64,000 bases of DNA. Source: SPDF01 sp963699825. Its GTDB lineage: Bacteria; Gemmatimonadota; Gemmatimonadetes; Gemmatimonadales; GWC2-71-9. Positions 57,009 through 64,000 of the stretch are shown here, piece after piece (positions within the stretch are counted from its first letter, which is position 1; every line of letters begins with the position of its first letter). Location of the stretch: the NCBI GenBank assembly GCA_963699825.1, contig CAVOVI010000001.1, positions 186,001 to 250,000 of the forward strand. Reading direction: 5' to 3'. The notes beneath the pieces were generated by a model. The model ran no database searches. It was given only the letters and a program-made list of their open reading frames with translations, and was not told the origin of the DNA. The position numbers and the translations under genes are program-made.

Positions 57009-57770
57009 ATGCCCCCGATCACCACGCCAGCGATCATCCTGGGCGCGCTTCGCTACGGCGACACATCCAAGATTGTCCGCCTCGCCACGCGCGACCTCGG
57101 TATTCGCAGCGCCCTCGCCAAGGGGGCCCTGCGCCCCCGGAGCAGGTTCGGGGCGTCGCTGCAGCTCCTCAGTGAAGGGGTGGCGCACCTCTACCTCAAG
57201 GACACCCGGGACCTCCAGACGCTCGCGGCCTTCGACCTGACCAGCCTGCGCGCCGGGTTGGCGGCGGACCTCCCACGGTTTGCCGCCGCGGCGGCAATCG
57301 GCGAAGTCGCCTGGCGTTTCTCGCCCGCCGAGGCCCATCCTGACAGCTATGACCTCCTCAGCGGGGCACTGACGGTCCTCGAGACGGCTCCGTTGGAGGC
57401 GATCGAGGTGCTCGGGCTGCGGATGCTCTGGCGCCTCGTCAGCGTGCTCGGATTCGCGCCCGCGCTGGATCGGTGCGCGCGGGACGGCACCCCTCTTTCA
57501 CCGGAGGCGCCGCTCAAGTTCAGTGCGGCGGAGGGCGGGGCGCTCTGTCCGCGGTGCGCCGATGGTCACGGGGTCGCGACGCTTTCGCCCGCCGATCGCA
57601 GCGACCTGGAGGCGCTGGTGAGTTCGGAGGCGGATCTCCCGGTGCTCGACGACCGTCATGCCGCCTCGCATCGACGGCTCTTCGCCCGGTTCCTTCGACA
57701 CCATCTCGCCGAGGGCGGGGAGATGCCCGCCATCACCTTCTGGGAAGAGCGCCCCTGGGTGTCTGCGTGA
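57009..57770 (+). CDS. recO: DNA repair protein RecO
   Basis: Mediator that loads RecA with RecF and RecR. The N-terminal OB fold has TTPAIILGALRYGDTSKIVR, LATRDLGIRSALAKGALRPR, and the helical domain follows. The zinc finger has cysteines in LDRCARDGTPLS and ALCPRCADGHG, matching the RecO C4 site. Length is 253 residues from ATG 57009. The ATG is chosen because PPITTPAIILGAL is the standard beginning. It follows the propeller gene by 8 bases and overlaps selB by GTGA. Confidence 0.93.
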   Translation: MPPITTPAIILGALRYGDTSKIVRLATRDLGIRSALAKGALRPRSRFGASLQLLSEGVAHLYLKDTRDLQTLAAFDLTSLRAGLAADLPRFAAAAAIGEVAWRFSPAEAHPDSYDLLSGALTVLETAPLEAIEVLGLRMLWRLVSVLGFAPALDRCARDGTPLSPEAPLKFSAAEGGALCPRCADGHGVATLSPADRSDLEALVSSEADLPVLDDRHAASHRRLFARFLRHHLAEGGEMPAITFWEERPWVSA

Positions 57771-59603
57771 TCATCGGGACGGCCGGTCACATCGACCATG
57801 GAAAGTCGGCGCTCGTCGAGGCGCTCACCGGCCAGCGTATGGACCGCCTGCGGGAGGAGCGGGACCGCGGCATCACGATCGACCTGAATTTCGCCCCGCT
57901 TCGCCTCCCCGATGGCGAGATCGCCGGCGTGGTCGATGTGCCCGGGCACGAGGACTTCGTCCGGACGATGGTGGCGGGTGCGGCCGGGATGGACCTCGTG
58001 CTTCTCGTCATTGCCGCGGACGAAGGGATCATGCCGCAGACGAGGGAGCACCTCGCCATTGTCGAAGCGCTGGGGGTGCCACGCGGGATCCCGGTGCTCG
58101 CCAAGACAGACCTCGTCGATCCGGAGTGGCTGGCGCTGGTGCGCGACGAAGTCGACGGCTGGCTGGCCGAGTCGCCAGTCTCGTTTGTGGAGGCGGTGCC
58201 CGTCTCCGCTCGTGCAGGGACTGGGCTCGACCAATTACGGACCGCGCTCGCACAGGAAGCGGCTGCGGTCCGTCCGAGGGACGCAGCCGCCTCCTTCAGA
58301 ATGCCCATCGACCGGGCCTTCTCGGTGGCCGGGGCAGGGACCGTCGTGACCGGAAGCGTCTGGTCGGGATCGGCAGCCGTCGGCGACCACCTCCGACTCC
58401 TCCCCGCGGATCTGTCGGTGAGAGTGCGCACCATCGAGATCCACGGCGAGCGAACCGAGCAGGCCCTTCCGGGAAGTCGAGCGGCGCTGGGTCTCGCAAA
58501 CGTCGATCGCCAGGTGGTCCGCCGCGGTGACGTCCTCGTGGATGCACGACTTCCCTGGCAGACGGCTACCGCCCTGGATGTGCGCATCCACCTCCTCGAC
58601 GACGCACCGCGACCGCTCACCTCCCGGACCCGGGTTCACCTTCACCTCGGCACCACCGAGGTAGTTGCCCGTGTCCTGCCCCGGAGCACCATCCGCCCCG
58701 GGGAGGTCGGGCTCGCGCGGCTCGCGTGTGAAGCGCCGCTGGTGGCCCGCGGGGGGGATCGCTTCGTTCTGCGAAGCTACAGCCCGGTCTCGACGATCGG
58801 CGGTGGTGTCGTGCTCGATCCGATGCCTCCCCGACGCCGCGCAGTCTGGCCCGAGGGACTGGGCTCGGCAGACGCCGCCGACCACCTCCTGGCGCTAATG
58901 CTCCGGCATCCGCCGGTGGCCTCCACCGAGACGCTCGCGCTTCGGGCGGGGCGCTCGCCCGGCGAGGTGTCCGCCCTTCTGGCCGGGGACCCCCGCGTCC
59001 GGGAATTGCCGGCGGGCTGGGTCTCGGCTGCCATGGTGACGCTGGCAGCTGAGAAGGGAGTCGACCTCCTCGGCAGGTACCACGCTGCCCACCCCTCCCT
59101 GCCAGGGATGCCCACGGAAACGCTCCGAAAAGGGATCCACCGTGCCGCCCCCGTTGCCGAAGCTGCGCTGACCGACCTCGGCCGGGCCGGCGCGGTCGTC
59201 GCGGAGGGCGGCACGCTCCGGCTCCCGGGGTTTGAGCCTCGGATTCCGGGCGGGTGCGGAGGCTGTGGAAAAGGTCCTCGAGGTGGTACGCGCCGCAGGG
59301 CTTGGGGCTCCGGCAGTCCAGGACCTCAGGCATCAGTTGAGCGGCATTGATGTCCTGGGGGCGCTCCGGCTCGGGGCCGGCTCCGGGAGGGTCGAGCCGA
59401 TTACCCAGGATTGGTACCTGGCGGCCGAGGCCCTGGAGGGGTTCTCGGAGCTCCTCAGGGCAGCGGCGGTGGCCGGGGAGGTCACCCTGGCCGAGGTCAG
59501 GGAGCGGACCGGGCTGTCGAGAAAGTACCTGATCCCCCTCCTGGAATGGGCAGACCGGAAAGGAGTCACGCGACGCGATGGCGATGTCAGGCGTCTCACT
59601 TGA
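57767..59603 (+). CDS. selB: Selenocysteine-specific elongation factor SelB (one frame break)
   Basis: Translation GTPase that brings Sec-tRNA to UGA codons next to a SECIS element. G1 is IIGTAGHIDHGKSALVEALT, G2/G3 are GITIDLNFAPLRLP and VDVPGHEDFVRTMVAGAAGM, G4 is KTDLVD. Domain II has AFSVAGAGTVVTGSVWSG, domain III HLHLGTTEVVARVLPRSTI. Winged-helix repeats form the C-terminus, with one surplus base near 59250 between GFEPRIPGG and AEAVEKVLEVVRAAGL. TGLSRKYLIPLLEWADRKGV is the final winged helix. The corrected length is 611 residues. GTG at 57767 overlaps recO. No selA, tRNA-Sec or selenoprotein gene was seen in the window. Confidence 0.92.
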
Positions 59604-59649
59604 CACAGTGCTTGAAGGGGCCGCATACTTAGGTTGAAGTAGCCTAAGT
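59600..59649 (+). promoter_or_regulatory. Promoter-like pair with overlapping inverted repeat
   Basis: TTGACA at 59600-59605, which crosses the selB stop, and CATACT at 59624-59629 are 18 bases apart. A perfect 7-base inverted repeat, ACTTAGG at 59627-59633 and CCTAAGT at 59643-59649, overlaps the -10 and the presumed start point, as a repressor operator would. The hairpin has no T-run, so it does not read as a terminator. Confidence 0.45.
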
Positions 59650-59720
59650 GCGCCACTATCAATCGTTTCGACGGAGGTGCTTCCACCCGCTTCATAACCC
59701 TTGTTCGAGTGAGGTTCCGT

Positions 59721-60158
59721 ATGACAGGCCGTGCCTGGACGGGGCTGTTGCTCGGGCTCATGGTGGGGATGGCAGCACCAGCGACCGCACAGGTCCCGTC
59801 GCCCCCGCCGACGTTTGAGCTTGGAGACAACTTCCCCAACCCGTTCTTCCCGGCCACGTCCATTCCGTTCGTTTTGACACCGGAGGCTTGTACCGACGGC
59901 CATCTGCCGTTGGTGACGCTGGAGATCTACAACGTACTCGTGCAGGTCGTCGCCGTTCCGGAGCTTCAAACCGGGGGGCGCGAGCGAGTCCGCGGTCTCC
60001 GGCTCCAGTGCGGTTCGTATGTCGCCTACTGGAGCGGCCGCTATCTGGATGAGGAACGGGAGGTCACGCCCGGGGTGTACTACTACCGCTTGACCGTGGA
60101 CGGTCGCAGTCAGGTGAAGAAGATGATCGTCCGCAAGGAGAACCAACCATCGATGTGA
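59721..60158 (+). CDS. Small secreted protein with FlgD-like/T9SS-type C-terminal motif
   Basis: A 145-residue exported protein. ATG 59721 is preferred over GTG 59709 because GAGG at 59711-59714 lies six bases before it and the signal peptide then starts MTGRAWTGLLLGLMVGMAAP with cleavage after ATAQ. The mature part has LGDNFPNPFFPATSIPF and ends GVYYYRLTVDGRSQVKKMIV. This pairing of an NxPNPF-type strand and a GVYYYRL...KKMxV ending is the pattern of FlgD-like Ig domains and Por/T9SS sorting domains, which normally sit at the end of larger proteins. Here nothing precedes it. Function is unknown. It is followed by a strong terminator. Confidence 0.8.
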   Translation: MTGRAWTGLLLGLMVGMAAPATAQVPSPPPTFELGDNFPNPFFPATSIPFVLTPEACTDGHLPLVTLEIYNVLVQVVAVPELQTGGRERVRGLRLQCGSYVAYWSGRYLDEEREVTPGVYYYRLTVDGRSQVKKMIVRKENQPSM

Positions 60159-60171
60159 CCGGTACCAACGG

Positions 60172-60199
60172 CGAGGGGCATTCCTGTGAATGTCCCTCG
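60172..60199 (+). terminator. Intrinsic terminator between the secreted protein and clpB
   Basis: CGAGGGGCATTC at 60172-60183 pairs over twelve positions, with one G-T wobble, with GAATGTCCCTCG at 60188-60199 around a CTGT loop. TTCGTTTA follows. The T-run is imperfect, so termination may be moderate. Confidence 0.7.
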
Positions 60200-60276
60200 T
60201 TCGTTTATGAAGCTGGCGGAAGGCGCTGTCAGAACGGCAGAGTTGCGCGGTATACCCCTTGCCCATCTGGACCAAC

Positions 60277-62909
60277 ATGCTGAGACCTGAACGCTTGACC
60301 CTGAAGGCCCAGGAGGCCTTTCGCGACGCCTCGGAGGACGCCAGGCGGCGTGGAAATCCTGTGCTCAACGATAGCCATCTCTTCGCCGCCCTCCTCGCGC
60401 AGGAGGAGGGAGTGGTGCAGCCACTGCTCCAGAAGGCTGGACTAAACATCGCGGCGCTACGCGAGGAGGTGGAGCGGGAGCTTGCCCGCCTGCCCCGGCA
60501 GGAAGGCGCCACCGGTGAACCGACGTTCAGCAGGGAACTGCACAAGGTCTTCGACCGGGCGGAGGAGGAAGCCAAGGCGCTGAAGGACGCCTACGTTTCC
60601 ACCGAGCACCTGATTCTTGGACTCGCCGACGAAAAGGGCACCACCGCCCGCACCCTGCTCAACCAGAGCGAAGTCACCGCTGACACGCTCCGGAAGGCGC
60701 TGGAAGGCGTTCGCGGCGGGCACCGTGTCGCCGATCAGTCGCCGGAAGACCAGTACCAGTCGCTGCAGCGGTTCACGCGCAACCTGACCGACCAGGCGCG
60801 GAAGGGAAAGCTCGATCCGGTCATCGGACGCGACGAAGAGGTGCGGCGGGTGATGCAGGTGCTCTCGCGCCGGACCAAGAACAACCCCGTGCTGATCGGG
60901 GAGCCGGGCGTCGGCAAGACGGCCATCGTCGAGGGGCTGGCGCAGCGGATCGTCAACGGGGATGTGCCGGAGTCGCTCCGCAACAAGGACATCGTCGCGC
61001 TCGATATCGGGCTTCTGCTGGCCGGCGCCAAGTACCGCGGCGAGTTCGAGGAACGGCTGAAGTCGGTCATCAAGGAACTGACGGAGGCGGAGGGGCGGTA
61101 CGTCGTCTTCATCGACGAGATGCACACGCTGGTGGGGGCCGGCGCCGCGGAGGGCGCGGTCGACGCCAGCAACCTGCTCAAGCCGGCCCTCGCCCGTGGC
61201 GAACTTCACGTGGTGGGTGCCACGACGCTCGACGAGTACCGGAAGCATGTGGAGAAGGATGCCGCGCTGGAGCGCCGCTTCCAGCCGGTGCTGGTGGGCG
61301 AACCCAACGTCACCGACACGATCGCCATTCTGCGCGGACTCAAGGAGCGGTACGAGGTCCATCACGGCGTCCGGATGACCGACAACGCACTGGTGGCCGC
61401 GGCGACGCTCTCCGATCGGTACATCGGCGACCGCTTCCTCCCGGACAAGGCCATCGACCTGGTCGACGAGGCCGCCAGCCGGCTCCGGATCGAGATCGAC
61501 AGCCTGCCCCAGGAAATCGACGAGGTGGAGCGCCGCCTGGTGCAGCTGGAGATCGAGCGCCAGGCGCTGCTGAAGGAGAAGGACAAGGCCGGGAAGGAAC
61601 GCCGGAAGCTGGTGGAACAGGAGATGTCGGAGCTCAAGGAGAAGAGCGCCGGCATGAAGGCGCAGTGGCAATCCGAAAAGGCGGCCATCGGCGAGCTGCA
61701 GGCGGCACGCGCGGAAGTGGACGAGCTTGCGCACGGAGGTGGATCTGGCCACGCGCCGGGGCGACCTCCAGAAGGCCGCCGAGCTCCGGTACGGCCGGAT
61801 CCCCGAGCTGGAGGCGACGCTTCAGGCCCAGGAGGCCCGGCTGCAGGAGGTGCAGCGGAGCGCCCGCTACCTCAAGGAAGAGGTGGATGCCGACGACATC
61901 GCGGAGATCGTCGCCAAGTGGACGGGAATCCCGGTGTCCCGGATGATGGAGTCGGAACGGGAGCGGCTGACCCGGCTGGAGGAGGAGCTCGCCCAGCGCG
62001 TGGTGGGGCAGGCTCAGGCGGTGGCGGCGGTGTCCAATGCGGTCCGGCGGAGCAGGGCCGGGCTCCAGGACCCGAACCGGCCGACCGGCTCGTTCATCTT
62101 TCTCGGGCCGACCGGCGTCGGCAAGACGGAGACCGCGCGTGCGCTGGCGGATTTCCTCTTCGACGACGAGCGGGCGATCGTGCGCCTCGACATGTCGGAA
62201 TACATGGAAAAGCACGCGGTCGCGCGGATGATCGGCGCACCGCCCGGCTACGTCGGCTACGAGGAGGGCGGCCAGCTGACGGAGGCGGTGCGACGCCGGC
62301 CGTACAGCGTGGTGCTCTTCGACGAAATCGAGAAGGCGCACGCCGACGTCTTCAACGTGCTGCTGCAGATCCTCGATGACGGACGACTGACGGACAGCCA
62401 GGGGCGGGTGGTGGACTTCCGGAACACCGTCATCATCATGACGAGCAACCTCGGCGGCAGTCACATCGTCGAAGCCGGCCCGACAGTCGACGAGGCGTCG
62501 TGGGCGGTGGTCGACCGGGCCGGTCCGGAACGAGTTGCGGCACCACTTCCGGCCCGAGTTCCTGAATCGTGTGGACGACATCATCGTCTTCCGCCCCCTC
62601 TCGCGGGACGACATTCGCCACATCGTCGACCTGCAGCTCCAGCGGCTCGGCGCAATTGCTGGCCGACCGCAAGCTCGGCCTGGAGGTCACCGACGGGGCG
62701 CGACAGCTCCTGTCGGAACTCGGGCTACGATCCGGTCTACGGCGCGCGCCCGCTCAAGCGGGTCATCCAGCAGCGGCTGCAGAATCCGATCGCGCTGGAG
62801 GTGCTCGAGGGGCACTACCCCGAAGGCGCCACCATCAAGGTTGAACGCGACGGAGACGACCTCGTGTTCACGAGCGCCGCGCCAGGGGCAGGAGGCCGCC
62901 GGTGCGTAG
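60277..62909 (+). CDS. clpB: ATP-dependent disaggregase ClpB (five frame breaks)
   Basis: Hsp100 unfoldase that dissolves aggregates with DnaK. The N domain starts MLRPERLTLKAQEAFRDASE. First AAA: IGEPGVGKTAIVEGLAQRIV and VFIDEMHTLVGAGAAEGAVD. A long coiled-coil M domain (EIDEVERRLVQLEIERQALL) marks ClpB, not ClpC. Second AAA: FLGPTGVGKTETARALADFL and LFDEIEKAHADVFN. Frame breaks lie near 61728, 62520, 62650, 62720 and 62880; the motifs continue as HHFRPEFLNRVDDIIVF and GYDPVYGARPLKRVIQQRLQ. The corrected length is about 875 residues. ATG 60277 is chosen over TTG 60259 because it gives the usual N-domain start. The TAG stop at 62907-62909 overlaps tadA. Confidence 0.93.
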
Positions 62910-63369
62910 GGGCGGCACTTCGCCGGCCGACGTCGCCTGGATGGAGGCGGCGCTTCGCCTCGCCCGCGCGGCCGCCGTGCTGGACGAGGTGCCGGTCGGC
63001 GCGCTGGTCGTGCGCGAGGGAACGGTCATCGGGCAGGCGCACAACGAGATGCTGCATCGCAAGGACCCCACCGCCCACGCCGAGCTGCTGGCGATTCAGC
63101 AGGCGGTGGCGGCCGCGGGTGAGGATCGCCTCCCCGACGCGACCCTCTTCGTGACCCTGGAACCCTGCGCGCAGTGCGCGGGTGCCATTGTGCTCGCGAA
63201 GGTCGGTACCGTCGTCTTCGGCGCGTGGGACAACCGCGCCGGGATGGCGGGCTCCGTGCACGACATTCTGCGACATCCGCGGCTCAACCACCGTCCCGAG
63301 GTGATCGGTGGCGTCCTGGAGGAGGAGTGCGGCGAGTTGTTGAAGGAGTTCTTTCGTGCCAAGCGGTAG
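62902..63369 (+). CDS. tadA: tRNA-adenosine deaminase TadA
   Basis: Deaminates A34 to inosine in tRNA-Arg (ACG). Zinc-binding HAE is in KDPTAHAELLAIQQAV, with catalytic glutamate, and the cysteine pair in FVTLEPCAQCAGAIVLAKVG (family PCxMCxGA). FGAWDNRAGMAGSVHDILRH matches the TadA block FGxxDxKxGAxGS. Length is 155 residues from GTG 62902, which overlaps the clpB stop. A C-terminal helix (GGVLEEECGELLKEFFRAKR) is typical. It could be guanine deaminase-like, but the tRNA-type motifs fit better. Confidence 0.93.
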   Translation: MRRGGTSPADVAWMEAALRLARAAAVLDEVPVGALVVREGTVIGQAHNEMLHRKDPTAHAELLAIQQAVAAAGEDRLPDATLFVTLEPCAQCAGAIVLAKVGTVVFGAWDNRAGMAGSVHDILRHPRLNHRPEVIGGVLEEECGELLKEFFRAKR

Positions 63370-64000
63370 GGCCTGGCGCTCCGCGCGTCGGCCCAGTCTG
63401 GCCCGTCGTTGCGCTGCTGGGTTGCGCCTCCACGGCCGTCATGAACTCGATCCCGCTCGCTGGTGGCTGTGAACGCGCCATCTTCTTCGGACCGGCGCCG
63501 GCAAGCCACGTCACCTGGATTACTCCGGCCGACGAGGGAGACCGGACCGAACTCGAGCGCTGGTGCGCGACGGTCGGGCCGGCCCTGGTCGCCGCCGAGC
63601 CGGCCCGTGGCGCGCCCGCGTCGGTGGAGCAGTTCGCGGTTATCTCCTGGAACCAGAACGTCGGGGCCGGCAAGCTTCGGCAACTGGTCGCCGATCTGCG
63701 AGGCGGGGGTGTTCACGGACGGGGTGCCCGTCAGCCAGTTCATCCTGCTCCTGCAGGAGGCCTACCGCGAGGGAAGCGAGATTCCCGGCAATCCTCCCGC
63801 CTCCGCTCCGGTTCCGCCCAGGATCCGAGAGGACGACCTCGAAGGCGTTGCGCGAGGGGATATCGTGGCGCTGGCCCGCGCCCTCGGCCTGGGGTTCTTC
63901 TACGCGCCCTCGATGCGCAACGGCAGGGAGGAGCCGGGGGAACCGCGGGAGGACCGCGGCAACGCCATCCTCTCGACTCTGCCGCTCGAGGGGTTCCAGG
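63356..64000 (+). CDS. Predicted lipoprotein of the endonuclease/exonuclease/phosphatase family, 3' end outside window (two frame breaks)
   Basis: A GTG at 63356, inside the tadA 3' end, could open PSGRAWRSARRP, and after a surplus base near 63395 VWPVVALLGCASTAVMNSIP, a signal peptide with lipobox LLGC. The body has a FAVISWNQNVGAGKLRQLVA core, then after a surplus base near 63700 FTDGVPVSQFILLLQEAYRE and ILSTLPLEGFQ with RGNA just before. WNxN, a QE pair and RGNAILS are the metal and catalytic motifs of DNase I-like (EEP) phosphodiesterases. Substrate could be DNA, RNA or a phospholipid. It runs off the window, so the later histidine and aspartate motifs cannot be seen. Confidence 0.75.

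Overview
The window is a GC-rich bacterial chromosome segment, most likely from a Gemmatimonadota-type diderm. The phylum is inferred from overall character; no 16S or marker comparison was possible. The outer membrane is supported by a TonB-dependent receptor, lipoproteins and an outer-membrane barrel protein. MurE carries the DNPR motif of meso-diaminopimelate-adding enzymes. Apart from mazG, every gene I support is on the + strand. Most neighbours overlap by ATGA, GTGA or TTGA, so translation is probably coupled along long transcripts. No tRNA, rRNA, CRISPR array, insertion sequence or prophage is visible, and no gene-free stretch exceeds about 300 bases.

Layout. 1-13.6 kb: division and cell-wall (dcw) cluster ftsI-murE-murF-mraY-murD-ftsW-murG-murC-ftsQ-ftsA-ftsZ, followed by an M23 peptidase, a VWA-like membrane protein, ftsY and recG. 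19.7-24.8 kb: asnS, mazG (-), alr, a DUF1844 protein, deoB and cdd. 24.8-32 kb: a lipoprotein and barrel pair, miaB, comFB, comEC and fbp. 32-36.5 kb: a methylmalonyl-CoA mutase catalytic chain, an FmdB-type zinc ribbon, argS and a PfkB kinase. 36.5-41.4 kb: purM, ribD-ribE-ribBA-ribH and nusB. 41.4-48.1 kb: a glycosyltransferase, hpf, hprK and a full mannose-family phosphotransferase set (EIIA, EIIB, EIIC, EIID, HPr, EI). 48.1-51 kb: metK, a bifunctional-nuclease-family protein and a membrane-anchored protein. 51-57 kb: a cobalamin riboswitch with an intrinsic terminator, then btuF-btuC-btuD, a TonB receptor and a beta-propeller lipoprotein. 57-64 kb: recO, selB, a small secreted protein with a sorting-domain-like sequence, clpB, tadA and the start of a lipoprotein of the endonuclease/exonuclease/phosphatase family.

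How the parts fit. The dcw genes make and polymerise lipid II at the septum, and alr supplies D-alanine. The PTS locus has every phosphotransfer component plus HPr kinase, but no sugar-catabolic gene beside it. The cobalamin operon looks like a B12 salvage unit, and a B12-dependent mutase lies 18 kb away.

Sequence quality. About fifty single-base frame breaks interrupt otherwise conserved genes, almost all as one surplus base. They are densest at 5.1-8.1 kb, where murD and ftsW carry about 28. Conserved motifs continue in the next frame each time, so I treat them as sequence errors, not gene decay, and give the full span of each gene.
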